Below, in pieces: positions 44,935 to 53,199 of a stretch of 64,000 nucleotides of DNA. Position 1 is the stretch's first letter; every line of letters begins with the position of its first letter. The translations under genes were made by a program, and so were the position numbers. Source of the stretch: a virus; IMG/VR virus record IMGVR_UViG_3300030117_007876, positions 1 to 64,000 of that record; one strand, written 5' to 3'. The notes below the pieces were generated by a model, which made no database searches, was not told where the DNA came from, and worked only from the letters and a program-made list of their open reading frames with translations.

Positions 44935-45091
44935 GCCAAGGAACTGTTTTAGCAAAAAATATAAAAATAATTACGAAAATATTAATTGGAGTGAAAGCGA
45001 CAATACTGAAAAAAAAATTTGCTCCGCTTGTAAGGATGTGGTATTTTATTCCTTGAAAGTTTGCAGAAGTTGCGGATATGAAATTAGATAA
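44912..45091 (+). CDS. Small zinc-ribbon protein, 59 residues
   Basis: Starts MNAGKGDKPRNCFSKKY, very like a conserved small phage protein type ('M-x-G-G-K-G-S-x-P-R'), and ends with a zinc ribbon, 'CSACKDVV' and 'CRSCG'. It overlaps the upstream gene by 23 nt and the next by 14 nt, in different frames. Function unknown. Confidence 0.6.
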   Translation: MNAGKGDKPRNCFSKKYKNNYENINWSESDNTEKKICSACKDVVFYSLKVCRSCGYEIR

Positions 45092-45281
45092 AATATTGAA
45101 AAAATACAGGGAAAAATCGGAGCAAAACTTAGAGAAGTCATTAAGAGAATACTGGACTTGTCAATATTGTGGCGAAGATACTTCGAAAGAGTTAAAAAGT
45201 GAATTATGTGGGACAGATCATTGGGATTGCATTATGAATGCAATTATTTTAGATGATAAAAAAATAGATAATGAACAATAA
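45078..45281 (+). CDS. Small zinc-finger-like protein, 67 residues
   Basis: N-terminal helix 'DKILKKYREKSEQNLEKSLREYW' followed by 'CQYCGED' and a later Cys/His pair ('LCGTDHWDC'), suggesting a metal site. The end overlaps thyX by 11 nt. Function unknown. Confidence 0.6.
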   Translation: MKLDKILKKYREKSEQNLEKSLREYWTCQYCGEDTSKELKSELCGTDHWDCIMNAIILDDKKIDNEQ

Positions 45282-45891
45282 AGTTGAATTAATTGGTTAT
45301 TACGGAGATGACCTTGTTCACGCTTGCTCAGCTTGGACTTCAACAAGTAGAGATTTAAATGAAGACAAAATTAAAAGAGTGGGTAAGCTCCTTGATATGC
45401 TTGCTAGCAATGGTCACCATACTCCTTTTGAAAAGTCTTCTCTTCATTTTCTTGTGGATACTGACATTGCTAGTCACATCCACTTGCTTAAGCATCGCAT
45501 TGGTGTCTCTATTAACGGAGAAAGCGCAAGATATAAAGAAATCAAAGAAGACAAATATATTATCCCAGAAGATTGGCCCACAAAATGGCAAGAAAAATTG
45601 CGAGATTATTCAAATCAAGGAAATGAATTGTATCACGAAATCATCAAAGATCTTGAAGAATCACTTGGAAGAAAACGAGTAAAAGAGTCAGCTAGATTTT
45701 TTAAAACATACAATTCACAAATTTGTGCAGATGTTATGTTTAATTGGAGATCTTTTTATCATTTTTTAAATTTAAGAAATAAACCTGATGCTCAAAAAGA
45801 AATTAGAGATATAGCGTCTGAGATGCTTAATATTGTAAAAAGTATTGAATGTAATCCTTTTGAACATACAATAAAAGCCTTTAAACTTTAA
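45271..45891 (+). CDS. thyX: FAD-dependent thymidylate synthase
   Basis: A 206-residue protein. 'TPFEKSSLHFLVDTDIASHIHLLKHRIGVSINGESARY' spans the ThyX flavin-binding motif (here K-H-R instead of R-H-R) and the E-S-x-R-Y substrate motif. A later 'NWRSFYHFLNLRNKPDAQKEIRDIA' is also typical. It methylates dUMP to dTMP with folate and FAD. Followed by a terminator. Confidence 0.93.
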   Translation: MNNKVELIGYYGDDLVHACSAWTSTSRDLNEDKIKRVGKLLDMLASNGHHTPFEKSSLHFLVDTDIASHIHLLKHRIGVSINGESARYKEIKEDKYIIPEDWPTKWQEKLRDYSNQGNELYHEIIKDLEESLGRKRVKESARFFKTYNSQICADVMFNWRSFYHFLNLRNKPDAQKEIRDIASEMLNIVKSIECNPFEHTIKAFKL

Positions 45892-45923
45892 TTCCCCCCC
45901 ACTCAGGTAACCCAAGCAGCATG

Positions 45924-45956
45924 AAGCCACCCTCTTTTTAGGGGGTGGCTTTTCTT
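45924..45956 (+). terminator. Rho-independent terminator after thyX
   Basis: AAGCCACCC / GGGTGGCTT (45924-45932 with 45943-45951) and a following T-rich run. Confidence 0.9.
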
Positions 45957-45970
45957 TGTATGGCAGTTTT

Positions 45971-45980
45971 TGTGTAAATA
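45971..45980 (+). promoter_or_regulatory. GTGTAAWATA-type motif
   Basis: TGTGTAAATA lies between the thyX terminator and the membrane-protein gene. It supports the start at 45989 instead of the longer frame from 45956. Confidence 0.45.
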
Positions 45981-45988
45981 ATATTGAT

Positions 45989-46420
45989 ATGGTACCTCCA
46001 GAATTAATATCTATGGCATTTGGAAGTCTTTCTGGGTTCGTATTTAAATTTATGGCCCAGAGAGCTAAAGAAAAAGCTGAAATGCTTAAAATGGCTCTTA
46101 AAACACAAGAAGCAAATGAGAACGCTCATAATGCTGCCGTTCAACGCGTATCTGTGGATGGTGGTAAATGGGTTAGACGATTAATAGTTGTGTCAACTTT
46201 ATTTGGCGTAATTATCGCTCCATTTTTCTTAGCGCTCTTAAATGAGCCGTTATATGTACAAATAACAGAGACTAAAAAATCATTTTTATTTGGTTTATTT
46301 GGTGGAGGAACAGATAATTATTTTGTAAGAGTTGATGGATATTTAATGATACCTGAAGTTAGACAAACTTTAACAGCCATAGTTGGATTTTATTTTGGCA
46401 GCTCAGTAGTAAAGTCATGA
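45989..46420 (+). CDS. Membrane protein with two predicted helices (holin-like size)
   Basis: 143 residues from MVPPELISMA. Contains a hydrophobic N-terminal segment, a basic coiled-coil stretch ('QRAKEKAEMLKMALKTQEANENAHN'), one clear membrane helix ('RLIVVSTLFGVIIAPFFLALL'), and a C-terminal hydrophobic segment. Size and topology could suit a holin or an inner-membrane virion protein. It is followed by a lipoprotein gene, which could be a lysis pairing, but no endolysin is next to it. Confidence 0.55.
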   Translation: MVPPELISMAFGSLSGFVFKFMAQRAKEKAEMLKMALKTQEANENAHNAAVQRVSVDGGKWVRRLIVVSTLFGVIIAPFFLALLNEPLYVQITETKKSFLFGLFGGGTDNYFVRVDGYLMIPEVRQTLTAIVGFYFGSSVVKS

Positions 46421-46677
46421 CTAAATATATCATTTTAACATTAACGATATTTTTGTTTTGCTCTTGTTCCACAATAAGAGGTTTTAAAAAAAATGATTCT
46501 AGAATAAATATTCCTAAAAAAGCTGAAGCTCAAAATAGATTTCTTAAATCAGCTGATGAAAAACCTAATTCACAAAAACAAGTTTTATCTCCGCAAGCAT
46601 TTACAAAATGGACTTTATTTTCAAGTGCAGGAAGTTTTATAGTCTTTCAATTTTTAAGGTGGAAACACATAGTATAA
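46417..46677 (+). CDS. Small lipoprotein-like membrane protein
   Basis: An 86-residue protein. The N-terminal signal 'KYIILTLTIFLFCSCS' ends in a lipobox-like Leu-Phe-Cys-Ser-Cys, then a polar segment, then a second hydrophobic stretch near the C-terminus. It starts inside the previous stop (ATGA). Small lipoproteins beside holin-like genes are often o-spanins, but the C-terminal hydrophobic segment is atypical. Confidence 0.6.
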   Translation: MTKYIILTLTIFLFCSCSTIRGFKKNDSRINIPKKAEAQNRFLKSADEKPNSQKQVLSPQAFTKWTLFSSAGSFIVFQFLRWKHIV

Positions 46678-46678
46678 T

Positions 46679-47470
46679 ATGAATAATTTCTGGAACTCTT
46701 TAAAATATATATTTTCAGCCAGCTATCGAGAAAAAATAAAAAACGAATTGATTAAAAAAGAAAAGATGGTTAAAGAAATAGCTAAAAAAAATACCTATCT
46801 CGAACATGCAGCTAAAATACTTCGTCACGACATGCATAGTGGTATAAATACTTATATACCCAGAGGCTTAAGCTCTTTAAAAAGAAGAATACCTGAAGAA
46901 TTTATTTTGGAGCATAAATTACAAGCTCCTTTAAAAATGCTAGAAGAAGGGTTAAAGCACACTCAAAAAGTTTATAGAGGTGTGTATGAATTCACGAACT
47001 TAGTTAGAGAAGGAAATGTTTTAAGTACAGAAAAGCTTAATTTGCAAGATATTATTTTAGATTATTTGGGTAACACATCTTACTCTGATCAAGTTTTAGT
47101 TAATGTCCTTCCAAGCGTAGAAGTTAACGAATCTCTTTTTTGCACAGCGATAGATAATTTAATTCGAAACGGACTTAAATATAATGATTCAAAAGCTAAA
47201 AAAGTAGAAATATTTTACAGCAAAAGTACTCACGATTTATTTATAGAAGATAATGGTCGAGGTTTAACTCAAAAAGACTTTTTAAAACTAACACAAGCTT
47301 ATGTAAGAAAAGAAGATCAAAAAGAGTCTGGGTCAGGGTTAGGACTAAATATATGCACAGCTATATTAGAACAACATAAATTTAAAATTTCTTGTGAAAA
47401 ACTTCCATCACCTTATACAGGGACAAGATTTAAAATAGATTTAGGGGACATTTCGGAATATAAAATTTAA
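46679..47470 (+). CDS. Sensor histidine kinase
   Basis: A 263-residue protein. The H-box 'AAKILRHDMHSGI' places the phospho-acceptor His near residue 50. The ATPase domain has 'AIDNLIRNGLKYND' (N-box), 'FIEDNGRGL' (G1) and 'GSGLGLNICTAIL' (G2). There is no membrane sensor domain; the N-terminus has a short coiled coil, so input is likely cytosolic or via a partner. The response regulator follows directly. Confidence 0.88.
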   Translation: MNNFWNSLKYIFSASYREKIKNELIKKEKMVKEIAKKNTYLEHAAKILRHDMHSGINTYIPRGLSSLKRRIPEEFILEHKLQAPLKMLEEGLKHTQKVYRGVYEFTNLVREGNVLSTEKLNLQDIILDYLGNTSYSDQVLVNVLPSVEVNESLFCTAIDNLIRNGLKYNDSKAKKVEIFYSKSTHDLFIEDNGRGLTQKDFLKLTQAYVRKEDQKESGSGLGLNICTAILEQHKFKISCEKLPSPYTGTRFKIDLGDISEYKI

Positions 47471-47480
47471 AGTGTAATAA
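47471..47480 (+). promoter_or_regulatory. GTGTAAWATA-type motif before the response regulator
   Basis: AGTGTAATAA begins at the first base after the kinase stop, 18 nt before the next ATG. A purine-rich AAGGAA lies 10 nt before the ATG. Confidence 0.4.
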
Positions 47481-47497
47481 ACTACAAGGAACATAAT

Positions 47498-47929
47498 ATG
47501 TTAGATTCAATTTTATTAGTAGATGATGAAAATTTATTTCATTTAGTTTTTGAAGATGCATGTAGCTTGTTAGATATTTCTTTATCTTTGGAAGCTATGA
47601 CTTCAGCTGATGATGCTGAAGTTTATTTTAAAGAGTTAGTAGAAAAAAACCAAAGAAAACCAGATGTAATTTTTGTAGATTTAAACATAATCGGAAGTTC
47701 TTTTGATGGTATAGAGTTGTGTAGAAGAATAAATTATGTTCATGGAGACGGAGTAGTTATAGGCATTATTTCTAGCTCTGACGATGAAGAAGAACAAGCT
47801 AAAGCAGTAAAAGCGGGAGCTCAATTTTGGATTATAAAAAGCGATGAGATTGAACCTAGATTAGAAGAATTTAAAAAAGACTTAGAAAACTACAAGAACC
47901 GAACAGGTTCATTTAAAGTTTATAAATGA
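47498..47929 (+). CDS. Response regulator receiver protein
   Basis: A 143-residue stand-alone receiver: 'SILLVDDEN' (acidic pocket), phospho-acceptor Asp61 in 'VIFVDLNIIG', 'IGIISSSDD' (Thr/Ser switch), and the conserved Lys in 'FWIIKSDE'. It has no output domain, so it probably passes phosphate or binds a partner such as the cyclase-like protein downstream. Stop and next start overlap as ATGA. Confidence 0.85.
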   Translation: MLDSILLVDDENLFHLVFEDACSLLDISLSLEAMTSADDAEVYFKELVEKNQRKPDVIFVDLNIIGSSFDGIELCRRINYVHGDGVVIGIISSSDDEEEQAKAVKAGAQFWIIKSDEIEPRLEEFKKDLENYKNRTGSFKVYK

Positions 47930-48498
47930 TTATTTTAGGGGATGATGCAAAAAAACAACTTATTGATTTAGCTTCAGATAAAAACATTTATCTCGAAGGT
48001 AATATATGCAAACTTATAGATGCGAACGGGGATCTACAATTTTCCACATATCTTCAACAGTCTATTTCTAAAGACAGAGAAAATAGAAAAAAAAGACTGC
48101 AAATCACAAAAACAATCCAAGATCAAAATAAAGAGTTATTAGAATGGAAATCTAATAATGAAAAATTAAACAACGATCTTCAATCTGCTTTAAGCGCCTC
48201 AGAAAAAGCCAAACAGTTAGCTGAAAGCGATTTAGATGTATTGCAGAAAAAAACTCAAAATGAATTAGTAGGAATTATAGTTAAAGTAGCTCTACTAATA
48301 ATATGCTCTGTAGGACTAATTACTTCTATATTATTTTCAATTATATTATTCACGGGAATAGAAAATAAAACTGTAGAATCTTCTTGGAGTAATATGTTCA
48401 GTATATTACTTACTAACAGTTTCAGCATAGTAGGAACAATAATGGGCGTTAAATATGCGGGAAATAAAAATAATAAATGTAATTATTGCAAAAAATAA
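47926..48498 (+). CDS. Coiled-coil membrane protein of the signalling cluster
   Basis: A 190-residue protein. A helical coiled-coil stretch (~50-115) precedes two predicted membrane segments ('GIIVKVALLIICSVGLITSILFS' and a second near the C-terminus). The C-terminal 'CNYC' may bind metal. It may anchor the signalling proteins, or be the membrane effector; family not recognised. Confidence 0.65.
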   Translation: MIILGDDAKKQLIDLASDKNIYLEGNICKLIDANGDLQFSTYLQQSISKDRENRKKRLQITKTIQDQNKELLEWKSNNEKLNNDLQSALSASEKAKQLAESDLDVLQKKTQNELVGIIVKVALLIICSVGLITSILFSIILFTGIENKTVESSWSNMFSILLTNSFSIVGTIMGVKYAGNKNNKCNYCKK

Positions 48499-48504
48499 AC
48501 TGGG

Positions 48505-48516
48505 AGTGTAAATATA
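48505..48516 (+). promoter_or_regulatory. GTGTAAWATA-type motif before the cyclase-like gene
   Basis: AGTGTAAATATA lies directly before the ATG at 48520. Confidence 0.45.
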
Positions 48517-48519
48517 AAT

Positions 48520-50127
48520 ATGGGGGAACTCCACAATATAGCCGGTAACGGCAATTTGAATGTTATAAAAAAAGCGCTTTTAAAAGATAAAGATGCTTTT
48601 CTTGCTATTGATGAAGAGTTAGGTTGGTCTCCATTACATTATGCAGCTAATAAAAGCAAAACTAAAGTTGTAGAAGCTATTTTAGAGGCTGGCGTTGACC
48701 CTAATATTCCAAGTGTTCCTCGCACTAAATATAAACAAAATGCTTGGAATTTAGCTATGGAGGAAGACGAAGAGGATCTTGACCCAATCGTTTTTCCGCT
48801 GGATGTTGCAGATGGTCCTTCGCGCACAACAGTATTCAAAACGATTTTGATGTACGGTGGAATTTTTTATGGAGACGAATTAACTCTTCATCAAGCTGTA
48901 CAGTTAGATGATATGGAAGAAGTCGAGGGGTTACTACAAGACGAAACTCTTAAAATTAATGCTAGAGATAATAGAGGTTGGATGGCGATTCACTATGCTG
49001 TAGATCTTGCGAACATGGAAATGTTAAAAATATTAATTGCAAATAAAGCTGCCATAAACGGTTCCACTTATGCAAAAAATGCTACAATTCATTTTAATCC
49101 TTGGGAAATTGCTAACATTAAAAATGATGAAGTAATGCTTAAATTTTTAGAATCTAAAGGTGCTAAACGCCATCCGGGTATACTGCACGATCAAAGGGCA
49201 ACATTAAAAAATAAAACTAAATTATACGATAAGTCGCAGTCTGATTTAAACATGCAAAAGGTCAGACAAAAACTAAAAGAAAGAGAAGCTTCATTTAAAA
49301 AAATCCCTAAAGCTCCTGAAGGATTTTTGGGTAAATTATTTGAAAACAAACATGATAAAGAGAAAAGGTTGGCTTTAGAAGCTGTAGCTGAACAAGAGCG
49401 AAAAAAAGAACAAGAAGCTAAAAGAATAAAACAAGAAGAAGAAGAAAAAGAAAGAAGAAAGCAACAAGTTATAAAATGGTCTGGAGGCGTAGACCCTTTT
49501 AAACTAAAAGGTGAGTCGCTAACTTATGACGAGCAGTGCGAAGCTCATGTTTATTTCATGGATATCGTTGCTTATTCTCAAAAAAGTACAAGCGAACAAA
49601 AAGAAGTTTCTGATGAGTTAGTTTCGATTGTAAAAAGTACTGAAAGTTTCCAGAAAGCAGACAGAAAAGGTAAGTTAGTTATTTTACCCACAGGTGACGG
49701 CATGGCTTTAGTTTTCTTTGATTCTGTTCATACAGCTTTTAAATGCGCTATAGACGTTGGTAAGAGAACATTTAAACATGCTCAAATAGGTTTACGTCAC
49801 GGAGTTTATACCGGTCCTGTTGTACCCGTCAAAGACATAAATGACAACCCCAATGTGTCTGGCACAGCAATAAATATGGCTCAACGTTGCATGGATGCTG
49901 GAGATAATGATCACATTTTAATATCAGATCACGTTTATCAATATATTAGAGATTCTTTACCGGGATTAAATTTTGAAGATTGGGGTCCTGTAGTGGTTAA
50001 ACATGGTGCTACAGTACACATGTGGACTGTATTTGGACCTACTTTTGGCAGACAAGAATTTCCTCATTGGAGAGGAGTAAAAAGACTTGAATATAAAGAA
50101 GATGAAGATAAAAAAGAACCAGAATAA
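48520..50127 (+). CDS. Ankyrin-repeat protein with class III nucleotide cyclase-like domain
   Basis: A 535-residue protein. The N-terminal ~220 residues hold ankyrin repeats ('GWSPLHYAANKSKTKVVEAIL', 'GWMAIHYAVDLANMEMLKIL'), followed by a charged coiled-coil linker. The C-terminal domain has the cyclase metal motifs 'FMDIVAYS' (Asp ~348) and 'LPTGDGMALVFF' (Asp ~393), then 'LRHGVYTGPV' and 'NVSGTAINMAQRCMDAGD'. The usual purine-selecting Lys before GDG is replaced, as in a bacterial subfamily with 'LPTGDGMALVF'. The product is unknown. Confidence 0.85.
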   Translation: MGELHNIAGNGNLNVIKKALLKDKDAFLAIDEELGWSPLHYAANKSKTKVVEAILEAGVDPNIPSVPRTKYKQNAWNLAMEEDEEDLDPIVFPLDVADGPSRTTVFKTILMYGGIFYGDELTLHQAVQLDDMEEVEGLLQDETLKINARDNRGWMAIHYAVDLANMEMLKILIANKAAINGSTYAKNATIHFNPWEIANIKNDEVMLKFLESKGAKRHPGILHDQRATLKNKTKLYDKSQSDLNMQKVRQKLKEREASFKKIPKAPEGFLGKLFENKHDKEKRLALEAVAEQERKKEQEAKRIKQEEEEKERRKQQVIKWSGGVDPFKLKGESLTYDEQCEAHVYFMDIVAYSQKSTSEQKEVSDELVSIVKSTESFQKADRKGKLVILPTGDGMALVFFDSVHTAFKCAIDVGKRTFKHAQIGLRHGVYTGPVVPVKDINDNPNVSGTAINMAQRCMDAGDNDHILISDHVYQYIRDSLPGLNFEDWGPVVVKHGATVHMWTVFGPTFGRQEFPHWRGVKRLEYKEDEDKKEPE

Positions 50128-50131
50128 GTTT

Positions 50132-50416
50132 TTATTCGCTGTTTTTTTGTCTAGCCATATCTAGCTCAACAGCTCTTAATCTATCCTCAATTGAATCTAT
50201 TTTTATAGTATTATTAGAAGTTGATTGCTGTAAAACCGAAATTTCTGTAATTTTTTTATCCATCTGAATAAGATGTTGCTCTAATTTTTCGAATTCAACT
50301 TTGCTTGGAAACATAGTTTGCAAATAAGCTAACACCGAAATACCTATAACTGGAGCTATTTTCAAAAAAGTATCTAAATCCCCAAACCCTATTTTAATCT
50401 TATCAGACGACGACAT
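50132..50416 (-). CDS. Small membrane coiled-coil protein
   Basis: A 94-residue protein, convergent with the cyclase gene. One hydrophobic segment near residue 20 ('FLKIAPVIGISVLAYLQTMF') is followed by a coiled coil (~38-90) with heptad-like Ile/Leu spacing. A TGTGTAAATATA leader precedes the start on the minus strand. Possibly a membrane tether; family unknown. Confidence 0.6.
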   Translation of the reverse strand: MSSSDKIKIGFGDLDTFLKIAPVIGISVLAYLQTMFPSKVEFEKLEQHLIQMDKKITEISVLQQSTSNNTIKIDSIEDRLRAVELDMARQKNSE

Positions 50417-50423
50417 ACGTAAG

Positions 50424-50435
50424 TATATTTACACA
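50424..50435 (-). promoter_or_regulatory. GTGTAAWATA-type motif (minus strand)
   Basis: Reads TGTGTAAATATA on the minus strand, a few bases before the ATG ending at 50416. Minus-strand example of the motif. Confidence 0.45.
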
Positions 50436-50452
50436 TATAATTTATACTCTAG

Positions 50453-50488
50453 AACAAAAAAACGGCTCCCACATAAGCAGGAGCCGTC
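50453..50488 (-). terminator. Terminator after the outer-membrane protein gene
   Basis: ACGGCTCC / GGAGCCGT (50462-50469 with 50480-50487). On the minus strand it is followed by a T run. Confidence 0.8.
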
Positions 50489-50514
50489 TACAACTATTTG
50501 TTACTACTTTCTAA

Positions 50515-51222
50515 TTAGAAATTCCAGCGTAAGCCAGCAGTGGTTACAATATCTCCACCAAATTCTTCTGTAGCGAAGTTATAGTTGGCGACATCAAAGC
50601 TGTTATCAAACCAACCAACTTGACCGAAAAACTCTAGTTTTTCCCACAAAGTTCTGGAAACATCAACTTTTGCGTTAACTGTGTTATAATCAGTTAATTG
50701 ACCGTATTCGACAGATGGAGTAAGAGTAAAAAGCCCATCAATATCGAAAGATTTTTTCAGGCCGACAATATAACCTCTTTGTGAGAAACCTTGATCAGCT
50801 ACATTTAGATCGTAAGTTCCGACAACATAAGGGGTAATATATTTATTATCTAAAGAAAGAGTGATTCTTCCTTCTGTAGAGCTAGCTCCTTGGACAACCT
50901 GATGCTCAAATACTTGAGCATCGCCCCTTAAAGAAAAACCATCAAAAAGATCAATAGCTTTTCCAATTCCTACATTGCCATGTAATTCGCCAAGTCCTTC
51001 TCCAGCGTTTAACGTAACGGCTCCGACATAAGTGTCGATGCCAAAATATTGAGTACCAACGTCAACTCCAACAAAAGTCTGAGATCCGGTTTTTGCCAGA
51101 CCGTTAACGATATAGTTAGAGGTATACCCAGCGTTTACGCTTGCTTTTAGCTTAGATTCGCCTTCAGCCATAATGTTAGCTGAGACGACAATACTTAGTA
51201 ATGATAGAATAAACTTATTCAT
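50515..51222 (-). CDS. Outer-membrane beta-barrel protein
   Basis: A 235-residue protein. A typical signal peptide (Lys, hydrophobic core, 'NIMAEGE') precedes regular amphipathic beta strands, and the C-terminus ends 'TTAGLRWNF', the aromatic signature used by the BAM complex. It resembles the TorF/Gcw_chp-like porins of marine bacteria. A phage could use it to alter host surface or uptake; by inference. Confidence 0.8.
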   Translation of the reverse strand: MNKFILSLLSIVVSANIMAEGESKLKASVNAGYTSNYIVNGLAKTGSQTFVGVDVGTQYFGIDTYVGAVTLNAGEGLGELHGNVGIGKAIDLFDGFSLRGDAQVFEHQVVQGASSTEGRITLSLDNKYITPYVVGTYDLNVADQGFSQRGYIVGLKKSFDIDGLFTLTPSVEYGQLTDYNTVNAKVDVSRTLWEKLEFFGQVGWFDNSFDVANYNFATEEFGGDIVTTAGLRWNF

Positions 51223-51230
51223 ATGTTCTG

Positions 51231-51241
51231 TATTTTACACT
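51231..51241 (-). promoter_or_regulatory. GTGTAAWATA-type motif (minus strand)
   Basis: Reads AGTGTAAAATA on the minus strand just upstream of the barrel-protein ATG at 51222, in an intergenic region between divergent genes. Confidence 0.5.
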
Positions 51242-51305
51242 AAAACTCAAATGATTCAAGTTTTTTCTTGCAATGTTATTAAAACTGATATAAATTAACA
51301 CAGAA

Positions 51306-51902
51306 ATGCATAAAAATGCAGATAAAATAACAACTTTATTATTAGATGCGGCGTTTCTCCCTCACTGTTTTATCACAGGCAAAACAGCTTTTTTACATCT
51401 TTTAAAGGATTCTGTGCGTTGTTTTGATGCAAAAGACAATTTAATTGATAATAATTACGAATGGTTTAAAAATGAAGGCATAAATTTTTATAAAGATCAG
51501 CCATTTTTAAGGTCAAAAGAGAGAATTTGGTTCATTCCCACAATAGCAGTACTAAAAAAAAGAACATTCTTTAATTTAAAAATAAATAAACCTAGAACTA
51601 TTAGTTTAAAAAGATTAGCTTTATTATTTAATAATACTTGTCAGATTTGTTTTGATAAATATGATAGAAACGAATTAACTATAGAGCATATTTATCCTAA
51701 ATCTAAAGGCGGCATTAGAGAAATAGATAATGTTACATTATCATGTAAATATTGTAATCAAAAAAAGAAAGACATTTACCCATTCATGAGTGTAAAAAAT
51801 ACTGAGATCAAGACGGCCCCGCTTCCGTTACCGGTCTTACCTGATAAAAAAATAAAAATTAGAAAAGAATGGAACAAATTTTTTATATACAAAAAATTAT
51901 GA
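51306..51902 (+). CDS. HNH endonuclease
   Basis: A 198-residue protein. The HNH/zinc motif is clear: 'CQICFDKYDRNELTIEHIYPKSKGGIREIDN' has the first Cys pair and the HIYPKSKGG core, and 'LSCKYCNQKKKD' supplies the second pair and Asn. The ~110-residue N-terminal region ('FLPHCFITGKTAFLHLLKD') resembles the wing found in standalone phage/bacterial HNH proteins. It may be a homing-type nuclease or act in DNA packaging/host attack. Confidence 0.8.
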   Translation: MHKNADKITTLLLDAAFLPHCFITGKTAFLHLLKDSVRCFDAKDNLIDNNYEWFKNEGINFYKDQPFLRSKERIWFIPTIAVLKKRTFFNLKINKPRTISLKRLALLFNNTCQICFDKYDRNELTIEHIYPKSKGGIREIDNVTLSCKYCNQKKKDIYPFMSVKNTEIKTAPLPLPVLPDKKIKIRKEWNKFFIYKKL

Positions 51903-52096
51903 ATATTTCTGAATTCGAAAGAACCAAACCTACAGAAACGCATAAGTCAATAACTGATGCAATTAAAAAATATAAAAAAACAATTGATAATAAATACCCA
52001 CCGATGGATGATGAAGATGCTATAGCAATTAGTTTGTGCGAGGAGTTTATAACAGATTTAACAAATATAAAAAATAATTTAAAAGAGGGGAAATAA
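51899..52096 (+). CDS. Small acidic protein, 65 residues
   Basis: Starts MNISEFERTKPTE at 51899 with an ATGA overlap to the HNH gene. All-helical composition, acidic. Coupled to the next gene by TAATG. Function unknown. Confidence 0.6.
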   Translation: MNISEFERTKPTETHKSITDAIKKYKKTIDNKYPPMDDEDAIAISLCEEFITDLTNIKNNLKEGK

Positions 52097-52752
52097 TGGC
52101 TCAATTAAATGCTAACACCCCATATATTCAGTGTTTCATACGAAACAAATATATATTTGGGCCTAAAGATGAAGGTTTAACGGAGGGGTATATATTTGGT
52201 TGTAAATCAATGATTAATAGGCCAATGCATTTTCATTTTCAATCTAATTTTGGTGCAATTTTTTGGATGATGCCGATTTCCGCTTTTTGTCATAAAGAAG
52301 AATATGATAAAATTTCAGATAACGAAGAAAAAAGATTATCTGTTTTGCAAACATGGGATTGTCAAGATAATGATATAGCTGTAACAACGTTTGGTTTTTT
52401 ACAAAATAAAAGAGTCGATGTGTTGTGCCGGGATCGTAAATGGCGAAGCGGAAAATACATTTTTACGATAGATGATTATGAAGGAGATTTAAATGAATTA
52501 AATATTGGTTATGCTAATGATCAAGATAGTAAATGTTTTCATTTTATAGAATTAAACGATGGCAATTATTGTATTCCCCCAAACAATATTTTACGTTGGC
52601 ATAATCCAGATTTTATTGTTCCTTACCCTAAAGACAACATCCCGAAGGTAAAACTTTTTACAGATCCTTTAACATCTGAAGATATTGATAGAACTTATGG
52701 CAACAAACCTTATTTCTTTTACAATGACGATTCTCAAGAAGAAAAATCTTGA
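52096..52752 (+). CDS. Hypothetical protein, 218 residues
   Basis: Aromatic- and beta-rich protein starting MAQLNANTPYIQCF. 'MHFHFQSNFGAIFWMMPISAFCHKEE' and 'LSVLQTWDCQDNDIAVTTFGFL' are distinctive but unassigned. The gene reads through without problems and shares TAATG with the upstream gene. Resembles small phage structural or enzyme-like proteins; no function stated. Confidence 0.6.
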   Translation: MAQLNANTPYIQCFIRNKYIFGPKDEGLTEGYIFGCKSMINRPMHFHFQSNFGAIFWMMPISAFCHKEEYDKISDNEEKRLSVLQTWDCQDNDIAVTTFGFLQNKRVDVLCRDRKWRSGKYIFTIDDYEGDLNELNIGYANDQDSKCFHFIELNDGNYCIPPNNILRWHNPDFIVPYPKDNIPKVKLFTDPLTSEDIDRTYGNKPYFFYNDDSQEEKS

Positions 52753-52775
52753 CATAATCTTTTTTCAGTTTTAGT

Positions 52776-52804
52776 TTGACATTGATATGGAAGTAGTATA
52801 TCTT
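52776..52804 (+). promoter_or_regulatory. Sigma-70-like promoter candidate
   Basis: TTGACA (52776-52781), 17-nt spacer, TATCTT (52799-52804). A second TTGACA occurs at 52749. A GTAGC-TTCAG-GCTAC hairpin and the palindrome CTTAACGTTAAG sit between it and the ATG at 52851 and could be regulatory. Confidence 0.45.
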
Positions 52805-52850
52805 GTATTGATAGTAGCTTCAGGCTACATCTTAACGTTAAGAGATAAAT

Positions 52851-53150
52851 ATGACTGAAAATAAACAATCAGATTGGAAAGAGCGAGAAGTTGGCGCTCT
52901 TTGGAAACAAGAAGGTAAAAAATCTAATTATTGTACTGGTTACATTATTTCAGATGAACTAGGTAACAAGGTTAGACAGAGAGTTATTATGTTTGCTAAT
53001 AAAAATAAATCAAATGATAAATCACCAGATTTTATTATTTATAGTTCTGTAGACATACAAAACAAAAACTCACCATCTGAAAACAAAAAAGAAGCAAGCC
53101 CTGCTTTTGAAAGCGTAGATGCTCAAGGCGTCCCAATGCTTGAAAATTAA
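52851..53150 (+). CDS. Hypothetical protein, 99 residues
   Basis: Starts MTENKQSDWKEREVG. 'GALWKQEGKKSNYCTGYI' resembles small phage proteins of about this size. Polar, basic middle, disordered C-terminus. Followed by a terminator; likely its own unit from the promoter upstream. Confidence 0.65.
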   Translation: MTENKQSDWKEREVGALWKQEGKKSNYCTGYIISDELGNKVRQRVIMFANKNKSNDKSPDFIIYSSVDIQNKNSPSENKKEASPAFESVDAQGVPMLEN

Positions 53151-53170
53151 TCTTGCAAAAATTACTTCAG

Positions 53171-53199
53171 CCCCCTACTATTAAGTAGGGGGTTTTTTT
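53171..53199 (+). terminator. Rho-independent terminator
   Basis: CCCCCTACT / AGTAGGGGG (53171-53179 with 53184-53192) and a T run; the next gene's ATG follows at 53200. Confidence 0.9.
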
